A DNA stretch of 57,193 bases from Cytidiella melzeri (GCA_022592445.1 JABYQR010000294.1:1-57193); one strand, 5' to 3'; positions 32,178-45,019 are shown, counted from the first letter of the stretch. A program made the numbers and translations. Notes: a model not told the origin generated them from the letters alone.

Positions 32178-33163
32178 ATGCACCCAAGATGCACCATTTG
32201 TCTATCAGACCTTACAGAGAACATTACACTTGGATGTCTCCCCTGTGGTGAGCTTCTCAAACACCTCTTTGGGATCTCGCTTACACATACGCAAATAGGC
32301 CACTCGTACTGCCTGACATGCACCATTGAGCTATCAGTTCATGTCATAGACCCGCCACACGTCAGGCCACCGGGACGCTGTGTCTATCACTGCAATCCGG
32401 GGCCGGTCCAACTTTCAGACTTTGTTGAAGTCTTTCCAACAGTATGCTTGTCTCAGCTAACTCGGGTGGCAGGGGTGCTAATCTCGACGTACGTCATATC
32501 TCTCTCGCATAATTATCAGGCTCACGGTCTGATTGTCCTGCTACTCTTTGCATCACATAGCGGCCGCAACGCTCGTCAAATGTACACCAGAAACAGGGAA
32601 GATGAGGCTCGCCTTGTTACCAGTACAATACTTGCAGATACCGCTGTCATTCGCTTCAAACGGAGCAGACTACTGCAGCTGCTGCGCGAAATTGACCCCC
32701 TACAGGAGACTGTCAACTCAGCTCAGCGAACGCTCTATCAGAATTTAGACAACCTAGCTATAGTGGAAGCGGAGGTACATTGGCTTAGGCTGAAGGTGTG
32801 TTGCAGCACTAAGCTATCGCTGCGATTTATACTGACAATAACACAGGTTCAACGTCTTGAGTCTCTGGCTCCACTCACAGCACGAGGTATGACTCAGTGA
32901 CCTGACACAGTTGTCTGTTGCTGAAGTTTGCTGCAGTACTGTCCACGGTGACTAGTTACACATCGGCTGGAGCAAGTACATCTGGCTCTGGGACCAGCAT
33001 GCATCAGCAGCGGTGGCGGCGGCGGTCCGTCAACAGCGACGATACTCAAGATGTGGCATTGAGATCGCAGGTGAGGCTCTATTATGCCAGCGACTTCAAG
33101 TTGAGTTATCCTTCTGACTTGTTACAGAGGAGGAGAACTGAGCCCTCTGGTGGAGAACAGTAG
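32178..33163 (+). CDS. RING finger / coiled-coil protein
   Basis: ATG at 32178 gives MHPRCTICLSDLTENITLGC. Exon 1 ends at 32247 in the middle of the PCGH motif; the intron 32248-32298 is removed to give CLPCGHSYCLTC, so six of the eight RING ligands are canonical. The last pair is odd: CVYHC (C-x3-C) instead of C-x2-C, followed by VQLSDFVEVFP. Further exons give a coiled coil (RLLQLLREIDPLQETVNSAQ, NLDNLAIVEAEVHWLRLK) and a Ser/Arg-rich tail (SAGASTSGSGTSMHQQRWRR) that ends at 33163 after a last short intron. Like the minus-strand RING gene, the first intron falls inside the PCGH codons, so the two are probably paralogues. Likely role: ubiquitin ligase or scaffold (inference). Confidence 0.65.
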
Positions 33164-33455
33164 TTCCCGAGCCATCTGTCAAGACCTTCTGATTGTAGTT
33201 GTGGGTGTTATCACAGCCCTGGCCCTTCTCACCTGCTAGCTCAGATGAACGTTATTGTATCGCCGGCGAACCATGTCTTTGTAACAATTTTGCCATTCAT
33301 GGGCTATCGTTTAGATCTATTGAAGGGACGTGTCCCGGTATCCGCACCTCAATGGCTACATGTCTTGTGATAAAATCAAATGGTCAGTCTGCGCCAACTG
33401 GCAGATATCTTTGTCTCTGCAGATTCCGTCGGGAGTTAGCGGTGCACTGAGGTAC
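33164..33455. other. Gap between genes
   Basis: Partly open on the plus strand (33199-33450) but without coding features. It may be the promoter of the following gene. Confidence 0.35.
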
Positions 33456-34709
33456 ATGAGCGCTGACAACAGTCCTCCTTATCCTCCTGAGGCCTCCAGT
33501 GTGACGGTAAACACACCACAGAACAGCAACCACCGTCGTTCTCAGGATTGGGAGGTGAGTGGTTCACTGGACTTCATATACACTGTACCAACGGTTGTGT
33601 AGAGCACGTATCTCAATCGTCGAGAGTTCCCCAAACAACTGCTCAAGGAGTGTGTCAAGCTATCTCAGGAGTCTGACAACACTCACTCAGACCCCGCTCA
33701 TAACGCGTACGTGTACAAACTTGCAGATCCTCTACATCAGGCTGAATAAGAATTGATTTTCAGATCAGCATTACCGACAACGCTGCCTGTACGTCTGCAA
33801 ACACATCGTGGGTCCGCTTCACAAGACGTGCACATACCGTCCATACTTCCACACGCTCATCGCGCTCCTACGCCCAGTATTGCGATGGCATCTGCTGTAC
33901 CTGGAGTAGGCCGCCTTCCGGATGGGACATACTCAGTCCTCCTCTTGTCCAGTACACCCTCGCCCGTACCGTATGATCAGTTTGAGAGTGTATTGGTGCA
34001 GAGCCGTCAAAATATGTTCTACACAACCGTGCAGAACAATCCGGACGGATCGCTCACTCCTATCACAAATTATCAGTCTGTGGTGCCCTTGGCAAGAAGA
34101 CAGACGGTGGCTGGTGCTCGTGATCAGCTTTCTCTGGAGCCACTCAGCATTTCCTCTATCGCCCCAAACTCTTCCACAGCTGCTGTACGCTTACGCTCGC
34201 CATCTCCAATCGCTGCAGATGGGCGAGGACAGAGCATGCCGGCTATATCCTTCGTCGTGCCTTCTAATTCACAGTCACAGCTGCGCCGCAGCGTTCGCCA
34301 TACTACTCCTCAGTGTATGCTGCCCGACGCCACCGCAGAAATTCTGGAGCCAATCAGAGCAGAGTCGCCAATGAAAAACGCCAATGACTTGACAATCTGG
34401 TACTATACCCAATCCCAGGCTTTCCTTGATTACCCACGCCCTCTACCAGCCAGCCTTTCAGTCGGCACAGTCTATATTCACACCAACATTGCTGCAAGGT
34501 CCAGGCAAGCTTGGGTATGGACAGCCAATTGCACCTCGCAGAGGTTTCAAGGCGGCGATGTGGCTTTCGTGCACCCGAACCATTTCGACCGTTACCTGTG
34601 GGTAGCCGAGGAAGGTAAACCTACGTGGATCACCCTGCCTACATTGAAGAGTTATATGAAAAGCAAGGCGAGCGGCCTGGACGTGGTCAAGGTGAAGGCG
34701 GAAGCTTAG
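33456..34709 (+). CDS. Hypothetical Ser/Pro-rich protein
   Basis: A probable first exon 33456-33554 (MSADNSPPYPPEASSVTVNT, donor GTGAGT) is followed by introns and a long last exon of about 315 codons from near 33764 to 34709. The long exon has a disordered first half (VRLRSPSPIAADGRGQSMPA) and a more ordered end (NDLTIWYYTQSQAFLDYPRP, SVGTVYIHTNIAARSRQAWV, FVHPNHFDRYLWVAEEGKPT). No family is recognised. The ordered end, rich in Trp and Tyr, may be the functional part. Joining of the middle exons is not certain. Confidence 0.5.
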
Positions 34710-35066
34710 CTACGTATTGCTTGTTTGTTGTCTTTAGTCTCTGCAGTCTGTTCTCGCACAACTTTCTATCCATGAGCTTGCCGGTACATGTGACTGATTC
34801 AGACAATGTCGGAGAGGGTTGATTGTTCATATTGAAAGTAATTCAGTTGCTGTCTACTTCAAGTCGAGGCTCGGAGACGGCAAAAACATGAATTACTACT
34901 GGGTGAGCAGAGTGTAAAAGTGGGCGATTACTGAATCCATCATGGGAAAGAACGAGCGGCGGCACAAGCCCCAATGGTAGCAGATCAACGAAAGAGAAAG
35001 GAACCAGGTCGGATCTAGACGTTGCATGAGTATAGGTGGGAAAGATACCAAGCTATATTTATCAAC
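34710..35066. other. Convergent intergenic gap
   Basis: Separates the 3' ends of two hypothetical genes. Nothing is seen in it. Confidence 0.4.
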
Positions 35067-35929
35067 TCACTCGTTGACTAAGTTAGCTGCGGTAGCTTGT
35101 ACGTCTGGTTTCGCAATGTAAGCTGCATCGGCTGCGGCTTGAAGCTCCATGCTACTCCTGTAGCAAAATAGAATGACTAAGCGCGGCATAGCGAGAACAA
35201 TGATGACAGCATACCTGCCAGGGTCCAGTCCATTGAGCCACGAGCTCGTCAACAAGTGCCTATGCACGCCAGACATTCCGGCTACTATGGATTGTTGTAT
35301 GTCTTGCACCCTGTTGGCGACACCGTCAAAAGCCTCTGCAAATCTCCAGAGGTCGACCCTTGTGTCAAGCCGCAGACAATACCAGTCTGCCAGCGGAGTA
35401 GTGCACACTCCCCATTTCACCTCACGGTGTAGCTAATCCTTCTTGTTAGAACTTTGGATAAATCAAGACAAAAAGGGCTAACCTCGTTGACGTGAAGTTG
35501 CCAGTCCGTCCTGAAATCAACGTTGACAGTACGGACAGAACGGGACTGTGGATGATCGTGAACAAGTCCTGCGACAATATGTATGGTATCTGGATGCGCC
35601 TCAGTGCGGAGATCTTTGAGTCACAGCAGTTTATAAATCTAAAACTCACAGCAATACGGTGCAATACCCGCTATTGCAACCCGAGCACGGAGAAATCCGC
35701 CGTCGTGATCTGGATATAAGGCTTTGGATGTCTGGTAGAGGATTAGGATTGGATGAGTGGACAGTGTGTGAGTTGTGGTATGCGAGGGAGCCGTATCAAC
35801 AGCCATTGGAGTAGAAGGAGGAGGCATATTGTCGACGTACTTCAGGCGTACCACAAAGGTTGGTCCTGCAACAGTCTTATATTGTTCAGCCTATTCCGTG
35901 CTTACTTTGTAGTGCAGGGTCTTGCTCAT
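35067..35929 (-). CDS. Hypothetical multi-exon protein
   Basis: ATG at 35929 gives MSKTLHYK; after a GTAAGC..GCAG intron the next exon continues GPTFVVRLKYVDNMPPPSTP and THPILILYQTSKALYPDHDG. A later exon has HPDTIHIVAGLVHDHPQSRS and VNVDFRTDWQLHVNE, then VKWGVCTTPLADWYCLRLDT and GVANRVQDIQQSIVAGMSGV, and the last exon ends QAAADAAYIAKPDVQATAAN at 35067. Short introns with good donor and acceptor sites join these. No domain is recognised. No stop or frameshift was noticed, so it may be intact. Confidence 0.5.
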
Positions 35930-36338
35930 TGAGGTAGTTTTGAGCCAAGCTCAGATGCGCACACGTAAGATACCAGAAGCTTCTAAATCGAGAACAATAG
36001 CAGGTCAGCTCAGGCCCGCTGTTTATGTCATGATAACGATCATCGCATACAATACTTGCATCTGAGGCGGAGATGTAGTCTCGTACCCAGACCCTTAGGA
36101 TGATATCGATGTGGCAAAAAAAGACTGCTTGCTTTCTTAGGCGCATGTGCTTCTTGATTGTTCGCTTGAAAAAAGGAAACACATATCTGCCTATTTAGGA
36201 GCACAGTGACTGCCCCTAGGATCTGGTTACGAGACAGGCGGAATTGCGGCATGCGCGAACGCGTCAACCCTCCTTAAGCTTTACGATACACCGTCTTGAC
36301 CTGTTCATCCCTCTCCATCCGCTCAGTTGACTTCAGTA
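35930..36338. other. Divergent intergenic region
   Basis: Lies between the starts of a minus-strand and a plus-strand gene. No TATA box or repeat was recognised. Confidence 0.35.
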
Positions 36339-39300
36339 TGCAACAAGCTCAGCCAGGCAGCTCAGCTGAACAAAACGAGCAGCTGCCTGGTTGCACTACG
36401 TTTATCTCCAACAGCCAACCTATTGCTGGCTCTACCCTTGGATTATCAGACGTGTTGTCTGATGATTTAATGGAAGTTGGCAAGTTCTCCATCCTACAAA
36501 TATTCTCAACCGTATATCTGCTAAATGTAGTCTCAGACTTGAACCGCGCGGGAATTAGCAGCTCTGAACAAGCGGCATTGAACGCTGTAGATATTGGCCA
36601 ACAGGCTACTCGCAGTATGCAGTCACCAGGAGTACATTCCTCACCAGGTATGATCTATCATCATCTGCATCTCCTATGGTGATTGCTTTCTGATACAAAT
36701 TAGGTCCGCCGCCCATCCGGATCCTCCCATCGGGACCAATATTTAGAGCGATTCCGCCATCGCGAGCAGCAGCTCTTCCGCTTCCGCGAGCAGCAGCTCT
36801 TGCGTCTCCAGCAGCAGCTCCTCCCCAAGCTCCAGCCCCTCCCCGAGGAACCCATTCGTCTAGGAGGTAAGCTTGTACCAACATACCATATTTTTACTAC
36901 TATATCTTCATTTTTGTAAGTTATATCGCGCCAGAGGCCGAAAATGGAAAGGGAAAACGCAGGCTCCGCAACGACCACTATAATGCAGTGGACATCAGTC
37001 CTACTACTAGTCAAGGTTCCTATCCTCCCGGTTCTCCGCCATTTTCCAATCACAGGCGATACAGACGTCCAGAATATGTAGGCAGCAACACCGAATCTGA
37101 TCTGCAGTCACTGTCACTGTCGGCATTGTCTATTGCAAGCTCTGTGAGTGTACTTGGATAGAGATATTAGCATTCATTTGATATGTCTGCTACCTTTTTT
37201 CTTTAGTACGCACTCCAAGGTAGTATTGTTTAAACAACCCGACCGCAATTGCTCATCTCTGTTGCACATGTCACAAATATAGACGAAGACGGAACTGACC
37301 CTAGTTTACTACCATTGATTGTGGAAGAGCGTTACCGCACTCAGCCCACAACAGAGCTATCTCAAATTCAGGTAAACTGCATTTACTGGCCACATTCGCT
37401 ATCTGTACCTCTGAAGCTCAAGTTTGCATACCAGGAGACTCCACCCCGCTCATCTAGCATAAGTTTAGGAAACTCAAGCACTTCGGTCAGCGAAGCTATG
37501 AATGTTGCAGCTCGGTCATCTCGTACAAGCTCAGGGCGCTCCAGCAGATTCGATGCAGTCAGAGCGGTTCGCATTTTGTTCCGTCTTCTCAACTGTCATG
37601 TCACAGCCAAGCTTACAGACCCAAATGCCAACTCCTCCTCTACCGTTCGAGTATCCTAATCCTGATCCCCATGGAAATACAGAAGATTCCGCTAACTCGG
37701 TGAGTCTGATGTTATCATTAGATGTTTAACTCCTCGCTCATATTCACGGTATTCAGCCTCGAAGACAAACTAACCGTTCAAGAGAATTGACACCTGCACC
37801 AGGAACTAATTGTGTAGAGGTTGACTACTTTCCTGCCCATACTATGGCACAGCTGATCAACAACAACTCGCCGTCAGATGTATGTTGTGTTCTATTCCTG
37901 GTCAAGCTTTATTACTTTATCGCTGAGCAGTCGTTGTCCGGACAGATTCATGAAACCTTGGCCAGAAGAAGCTCACCTTCACGCCCCAACGAGGTAGTAG
38001 AGGTTTGTTATTTGATAATTTCCACAAGGAATACCTTTAAACGCGACATACATAGATGGTGGATAATGAGTCTTCGACTTCAAGTCAAATGCTTGTCGAT
38101 GATCACCAACCTGTACAGGTAAATATCCCAGCATGCCATGTCATCTTTGCTCTCACGAACATCTGTACTCAGAGTCGCATGATGTCTCCGGACTGGAGGG
38201 GATCTCACCATGACCTCGGAAGCTCTGTGTCACCCCGAAACAGCCCGCTATTGCCACCATCGTCATTGCTGCAACTCACGTCCCATACAAGCAATTCTGA
38301 GTCTCTTCAGCGTACTCTCTCCCCCTTGTATAGCACTCGATCAGCAAATTGCCGTGCTAGCAATACTCCGACTGCCAGTCCAGTACACGCAAATAGCCTG
38401 CATATTCTGCGTGAGGCGGATTCGCGTGCTCACCCGTCTGCTAGTTTCTCTCCAGCCTCCATAGAACATCCAAGTCTTATCATGATGGCTCAATCACCCG
38501 CGTCCAAGACCCCCTTTGTCACCCCTGAAATGCATCTTCAAACTCCTTATGCACAAGGTACTCAAGTTCATGCGCCACTCAGAGCTGCTGATGCTGACCA
38601 GCTACCCATAGCACCTGCTATCCCTTCGCATATTTCGCCAGCTTTGACTCATCATGTCCAGCAGGTTTCTTCAGACACGTTACGGTCGCCCAATCCCCTT
38701 CAACGCGGACTACGTCGTCCTCCTACTCTAACAAACACTACAATTCGCCAGTCCCAGCTACAGGGCACATCGGCGGCAGCTGGTACTATGTCCACGCCGG
38801 GGATTAGGCATTCAAGCCCACAGAATGTAACCCCAATAACAGGGCCTACCATCCAAGTCGTACCACCGACTGCCGGTTATGTACCAACTGACACCGAATG
38901 GCCATCATATTGCTCCGCTCATGTGCCACCACCGCGTCCTCATTCCCCGTCATCTCCTTTTCACAGTGCACGCCATCACACCCATGTCCATAACAATATG
39001 CGTCCATCTCATCCAGCCACTGTCAACTTCATTCGGGAGACAGAAATCCGTTTGGGCGGACCTCCTGCTCAACCAGCCCTTCCTCGTAACACTTTTGTTC
39101 AGGCTGGCATCCCACTGTCTCGCCGTCAAACTTCCGCAGCATCGGCTTTGGCTCCTCAACCTTGCTTTGGCGGACCTCCTACCCAGCCAGCACTTCCTCG
39201 TGTCACCTCTGCCGAGACCAATACTCAAGCCTCTCAACAGCATCACCGTCAGGCTTCCACGTCTGAAACACTGCCTGCAGCTGCACCTGGTCAAGCGGAC

Positions 39301-40389
39301 CGAGATAGTGCGCATACAGACAACTCTTTCCCTTTGTGCATAGTACCCGGACGGCCACGACCGCACATCCGTAACCAGCTGCTGGTGAGTACAAATATAG
39401 TCTCTAGTCTCTCATAAAGAGATAACACTTATGGGACACGATAGGATTGTGTTCGAGAACATTTTCGCCTTCTCATGTGTCGAGAAACCAATGAAGCGGG
39501 ATTTGACCTCACGCTCATACCCTCAACTGCCGCAGTCCAAGCGTACAATCCATCTCTGGGTCGTGCAGTCACTGCGGCGGAATGGCACGTAGATCTGAAC
39601 GGCACCCCAAGATCACCTTGGAACAAATCATGCTGGCGCGTCTTCTACTTCAGCTTTTTGGATGTTGGATATGGATTCACAAGCCGTGATGAACATGAGA
39701 TAGAGACAGCATACTTCAATCATCTACGATACCTACAAAATTTGTGTAAGAGTCTTTCAGCTGATCAGCAAACCCTTTCCACTCGTCGCATCGAGCATAA
39801 TAGATCAGAAAGGAGACGGACGGTACGTGTAAAGACATCGTTCCTTGTCACTGATATACTGATATGCTGGCTTGTTGCATAAGCTCCTGAGACGTCGTAT
39901 AGGAGCTGCGCTGGAGGATGCGGACACAGCACCTCACGCTCCTATGCTCAGTTGGCTAGGAACAGATGGGATGAGTAGCAATGAGTCAGATGTTGAGAAC
40001 GGGGCACGTATATTCAGGATCAAGACTCTTCCCTGGCGTAATCCTGATCTGATTCTGTGGTTGCTCGGTTTCAATGCTCTTCATCGTAAAGCCAGATACG
40101 GTCCTGTAGACCCCAGAACTAGAGGTGCCCCCCCTCATGAGCGCATTGATTCTGGTCTCGTATCATCATCCAGACGTGCACCTCCTGGCCTCCCGGAGAA
40201 TGCATACGACAATACCTTTCTAAGATATCTGCCGTCCTGGAGTCGTCAAGATCTCTCTGCTAGTTCAAGGTACAATTTCAGCCACAAACCCCGAGTCCAA
40301 CAGTGAGTGCCTCGCGTACGAATATATTTCTATGCTGATCATATTAATACAGAATCGCATTGGCATACAGCGGCCATCATCAAGTCTGA
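36339..40389 (+). CDS. Large multi-exon protein with a DGMSSNESD motif, function unknown
   Basis: Probable start MQQAQPGSSAEQNEQLPGCT at 36339. Many small exons follow, one Gln/Arg-rich near 36.75 kb (FRHREQQLFRFREQQLLRLQ). A long exon at about 38.06-39.39 kb is Ser/Pro/Thr-rich and probably disordered. The conserved-looking C-terminal part begins near 39.45 kb: FDLTLIPSTAAVQAYNPSLG, WRVFYFSFLDVGYGFTSRDE, HLRYLQNLCKSLSADQQTLS, then LSWLGTDGMSSNESDVENGA, RIFRIKTLPWRNPDLILWLL and GLPENAYDNTFLRYLPSWS. The last intron leads to a short exon ending at 40389. The DGMSS-x-ES motif followed by a V/I-x-R/K-x-x-x-W-R block looks like a conserved fungal family, but I cannot name it. The N-terminal exons could belong to a separate gene. 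Confidence 0.5.
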
Positions 40390-41088
40390 GTATCACTACC
40401 TCTGTACGGAGTAATGAATGATGGGGGTGTTGAATTGCTATATGCTATGCTGAGCCTCTCGTGATTGGCTTCTCATGAAATTTAAATGTGTTGAGTACCA
40501 AGGGATCTTACGAGATTGTTGTTTGCTATATGCTATAATTTAGTAAGCTTCGAAATATGCGTGTGGTGGAGAATTCAGATAAGCGCTGAGGCCAGGTTCG
40601 ACAAAGTGGCATATGGAACAGCCGCGACAGTTTAGTTAGGCAATATAAGGTGCGGAGACTTCATGGAATGTCATTGCAAAGACACTCCTCAATTTATTTA
40701 GTACCCTGTGTGTTTGCATATTGAGCAACACCTATATGCATGGCCGCTGTGACGTGACTCAGACGTGTCACATACATACCATATTGAAGCTCAGCGCTCA
40801 CCTCTGTCGTAGTCGCAGCCATCTGTTCCGCGTAGTATCTCAGCTCAACCTTTTGCGTCGCATCAAATCGTCGTTGCTGGTCCCTCTGGTACCAATCGAG
40901 CTGGACAACGTTAACGCGCCACTGCAAAGACAATCATCACAAAAGCCCTCTGGACTACCTCCTTCACCTCCTTCTCCACTCCCATGGCCGCCTTCTCCAC
41001 CAAAGCTATACTCTTCGCCTCTGCCACCACCATGACCACCAGCGCGCTCCGAGCATTCTGAAGGACCCGACCTCAAAGTTCTCCTCGT
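40390..41088. other. Mostly non-coding, with a short minus-strand frame
   Basis: A minus-strand frame at 40694-40933 contains WRVNVVQLDWYQRDQQRRFD and KVELRYYAEQMAATTTEVSA, which looks coding-like and may be an exon of an unresolved gene. A Pro/Gly-rich low-complexity patch follows at 40950-41050. Confidence 0.3.
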
Positions 41089-42550
41089 TTATCATGTTCT
41101 AATCAGTGACAAGAATTACTATGTTCGACTTCGTGCATTAAGGGACAAACGTACGTGATTCTGGATTTGAGCGCGTGAAGGGAAGACTAAAGGAAAGGAG
41201 CTGCTGTACAGGTTTAACGGAGAGGTTTCAGGAGAGGAAGAAGAGCAGCTCAGGTTGTGCGATCCACGGAAAGCCTCCACGAAATGACTGCCCTCATTGA
41301 GGCCTGCGAGGAACACTTTTGTTGAAGTCTGTTATGAGGTGTGTTGCTGTGACTCACTTGTGGCTCTAAGTGTGCTCATCTGTTGTACTAGTACGACACC
41401 AATTCTTGTGGGCCACCGCCACGTACAGCTGTGCTCATCATGAACTTGTCGCCCTTGACGTCCAACTCGATTGCTTGGCGGCATTTTGAGCCGTATGGTC
41501 CCATCGCAGTGTTTGAACCGCAAATCAACAAAGCAATCGGAGCGGCGTTGTGGATCATGTTTATAAGGCTTGGTTCAAACGAGGAAGCGGTGCGGTGTGT
41601 GGGCAAGGAGCATGGGAAGCAAGGGGTGAGTGGGATTGGCAATGAGATGGTCATCATTGACGGAGAGGAGTTGAACGTTGTGTTGGATGGCGAGAGGAAG
41701 CTACTAGCTGCAATGATGAAGGAGCTGGATGGGCGAAGGAGGCGAGAGCGGGAGGAGAACAAGAGGAAGTGGAAGGAAGACGAGAGAAAGGTGGAGGGAT
41801 CGAGGAACACTCCAAGCTGAAGCCGTTTACCATCCAGCAATCCCTGGCGATCATCTCATCTACAAGGTCTGTCATCGTGATCAATACCTCTCAACAGCCT
41901 AAATGGGATAATCCAGCATCCTTTACCGCAAATTCCCTCGCAGTCGGTAACTGCTAACGCATTATCTCCTACCAACGTCAACAATTCCGCTCAACCTTCA
42001 GCATATGTGAAATGGCCACCGCTGAGTCTCGTACATGCTCGCATGCGAGTCACGCAAACTTGCATGTCCTCTCGTCTACAGCCTCTCCTGGATGGTTTCT
42101 CTTCTCCTCTACGCGTTAACTGGGGAGACCATCTCCTGCTTACCGACAGTTCGAACGAGACAACACAGCATCGACCAACCTTCGACTCCGGCCACATCCG
42201 TGCCCTAGCAGATGGTCCGCAAACACTTTCAACCCGAATGACTCTCATCCAGTTGAGGACTTCCGATGATGGAGATAAAGCCAAGCACCAACGACAGCAA
42301 GAACTCCACATCCACACATTCATCCTCCGCAATCACACTCGCCTATCACAGGTTGAAGACGTTGTCCCGAGTGCCATTGCTCCCTCCCATCTTAGCACCC
42401 GTCTTTCCATCTCCGGACTCAAAGTGCAAGTACACGCTCTACAGGCTCCGGCGCGACGCCGGTCAGCAGTCAGTAGTTCACGACCAACAACTTAGCTCGT
42501 CCTTGAGTTTCTTCGTCACCGGCATTGTCTTCATAGCAGAGAAAGCTGCC
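41089..42550 (+). pseudogene. Family R, tandem copy 1 (decayed)
   Basis: No known domain. The first part (41089-41150) matches 42870-42950 in the second copy: GTTCTAATCAGTGACAAGAA versus GTCCCAATCAGCGAGAAGAA, then a common TTCGAC and GGGACAAAC. Next comes an open piece at 41431-41820 (PYGPIAVFEPQINKAIGAAL, MVIIDGEELNVVLDGERKLL) with a Lys/Glu/Arg-rich end. From 42050 on there is another block shared with 43140 (CATGTCCTCTCGTCTACAGC) and, at 42160-42490, the blocks shared with the minus-strand copy at 0.9-1.5 kb. The reading frame is interrupted in several places. It may once have been a host gene that was duplicated, or part of a mobile element. Confidence 0.5.
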
Positions 42551-42825
42551 TTCACAGCTTTACATCCCAAATACCTCGCCATATACTCGCCTCGCACATT
42601 CGCACCCTCCGCAAGTCTCTCTCTGCCAAAAACTATATACTGAGCTTGCCTGCAGTTACCACATGAAAGCCATCGGGCCAAAGCATGCTCACCTGGCCTC
42701 TAGGTATCTTTTGCTGACCACAACACCATTCAGTCCGCCAGCAGCCTCGACGCCTCCTTCTGTGTACCCTTCCTCCGGATGATAGTCTGCTTTCTCCTGC
42801 CTGTCTACCTAGATCTTTTTCTCCT

Positions 42826-43900
42826 ATGCACGTTCCGAGTACCATGAAGGACCCGACTTCAAGTTTGTTCTCGATCTTCATGTCCCAATCAGCGAGAAGA
42901 AATATGATGTTTGACTTCGACGCATTGAGGGACAAACTACGTTATTGTGGATCTGAGCACGTGAAGGGGAAGACTCTAGGAACATTGAAGTATGTGAGGA
43001 GCACTTTCATCGAAGTCAATCACAAGGTGTGTCGCAGTAGCTCCCGTGTGATTCTTATTGTGCTGATTGCTGTACCAGTACAATGCAAATTCTGCCCTCG
43101 CAGTGGTGTTCATCATGCGCACGTTGCCCTTGACGTCCAACTGGCATGTCCTCTTATCTACAGCCTCTCCCGCATGGCCACTCCTCGTCCTTTACGCCTG
43201 CTCACTGGAGAGATTGTCGCCAATACCCTGTATACCAATGGTTTGAACAAGACGGCAAGAACTCGGCACCACCGACTTCCCGGTCATCTTCGCCTATCTC
43301 GTGACGGATGGGAAGTTCTTCAAACAGTGCTAGGCAGAGAGAGCGCGAAGTCCCCGTTGAGGATTTGGCAAAGAACGGGTTTGACTATGTCACGTCCGAG
43401 GGACAGGGTCATTGTTTGTGAGGCACAGTACATGAAAGGGATGTGCGGTTCTTCATCACGGACTGAGGTTGACAGGGCATGTCACTTGGTTGTTTGTTTT
43501 TCTACTAGCCTTTATCTAATTGCTTTCACGCAGATTCTGCAGGACCACGCCGCTCCCGCCTTCTCGTATGTCTCCAATCAAGACTCAATGGAGCAACAGC
43601 GAACTGGTCAATCAGGCTGAGAAGATCATTCTTAATGATCTGAACGCCATGCTGGAGAAGGACAACATGGAGCAAATCGCAGGATCAGAGCTACGGCATG
43701 TATTCATGGATGAGAAGACCAGGTGTTCAGGGGCAAGACAACAAGGAGGCGGACGCAGGTGGCCGACAAGCGTGAAAAAGTATACGAGTGACAAGGGATT
43801 AGAAGCCGCTTGTTGTGAATGCCACGAGGAATCTTGGGTAAGCAGATTCACGGATTCGGTTTGTCGGCGCATATTGACCGTTTTCTTCTTCCTATAGGCG
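42826..43900 (+). pseudogene. Family R, tandem copy 2 (decayed)
   Basis: Starts with a segment that in one frame reads EGPDFKFVLDLHVPISEKKY-DV and then meets TGA at 42912-42914, where CGA would keep the frame open. The block at 43080-43200 repeats the copy-1 sequence around 41400-41460 and 42050-42120. An open piece near 43.57-43.70 kb reads LDLQ-free helical sequence (NSELVNQAEKIILNDLNAML and EKDNMEQIAGSELRHVFMDE) ahead of a donor-like site at about 43839. No domain is recognised. Confidence 0.45.
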
Positions 43901-45000
43901 GCTCAATCAATTGTGCAACCCAAACTGCACCGCAAAGATAATTTCTATCAATGGGGAGAAGAAGACCGTGTTTTATGCCAAGCAGAATACCGAGCGCGGT
44001 AGCGAGATAACTTATGGTAAATGGTGCCGTTCACTAGCACGACTCGCGTGGGCTGACCGCACCGCTTGCTAGACTTCCTATCGTTCAGGATAAGATATCG
44101 TTCAGGAGACCTGTGCCGCCAGGTCTCAATGTCTGAAATTCGTGGGTACTATCTGCTACAATCGCGCATACGTCAACGAAGCCACCATTTCCCTACTAAA
44201 CCATCACTACCGTCAATGCCTTTGTCGCTAGCTCATTGCAGATCCCAAGCCCCGGGGAATGATGGATCCAAACAGTACCTACTTCCACACTTGACATCAA
44301 ACTGGCCAGCAATAGCTGTCCAGTCCACCTGCCTTGGGACTACCGTTAGCACCCCACTACGAGACGCACTCTCCTGATATCTGGCGCCATACATAACAGT
44401 AATCCAGTGTCCTCGCCGTTTGTCATGCCCCTGCCAAACAGATGCAACCACCCCCCACCTGTCAGCCTGGACATGTGCTTGACCCCGACAACGACTATGT
44501 CCCCCTTTCCCTTCCCCGGAAACGATCTTTGACAACAAACCCCACCTGTCCGTCTCACCTGTGGCTGTCCAGGTCGAGCCGAACAAGCAGCTCGTGAGCT
44601 ACTACTTTGAGCATGTCCGCAAGCTGTACTTTTGCTCTGACGAAATCCCTAAGATCCATTCCAACACGCGATTGTGAAGTGGCAGTAAAACCAAACAGGT
44701 GTGTACGTTTGCCTTGTCGCGACTCGACGCCCCTTCTCATCGCAGTTGGCTGGTCATGGAGGCATATTCGATCCCGCAGCGTCCAACATGCTCGGGTTCC
44801 CGCAGAATTGCGCAGATGCAGCAGCAGGCCATCACCCACACTCACCAGCAGTCCGATTCGAGTCTTCCAGAGGAGGTGGATTAGGGAACATCTAATCACG
44901 CTCGGCTTCGCGAGAATTAATCCCCTCGGAGTCGTTGAGTGCCAACACTAATGCCAATGTTGTCTCTCTTCATATTGTACATAAGTATGTCTGGAGGTTG
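43901..45000. other. Gene fragments, not resolved
   Basis: A plus-strand frame at about 44.56-44.69 kb reads NKQLVSYYFEHVRKLYFCSD and EIPKIHSNTRL before a stop, and 44.70-44.89 kb continues in another frame with GGIFDPAASNMLGFPQNCAD. They look like exons of a decayed gene, but no family is recognised and no start was found. Confidence 0.3.
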
Positions 45001-45019
45001 TATATATATATATATATAT
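45001..45019. repeat. (TA)n microsatellite
   Basis: A run of alternating T and A at the left edge of an AT-rich island. Confidence 0.9.

Noticed and set aside
41388..41840. Minus-strand ORF of 150 codons
   Set aside because: Ser/Pro-rich antisense of a Glu/Lys/Arg-rich plus-strand frame; the plus strand has the more protein-like sequence.
45001..45019. Possible telomere or centromere repeat
   Set aside because: Only a short TA microsatellite; no TTAGGG-type array is present.
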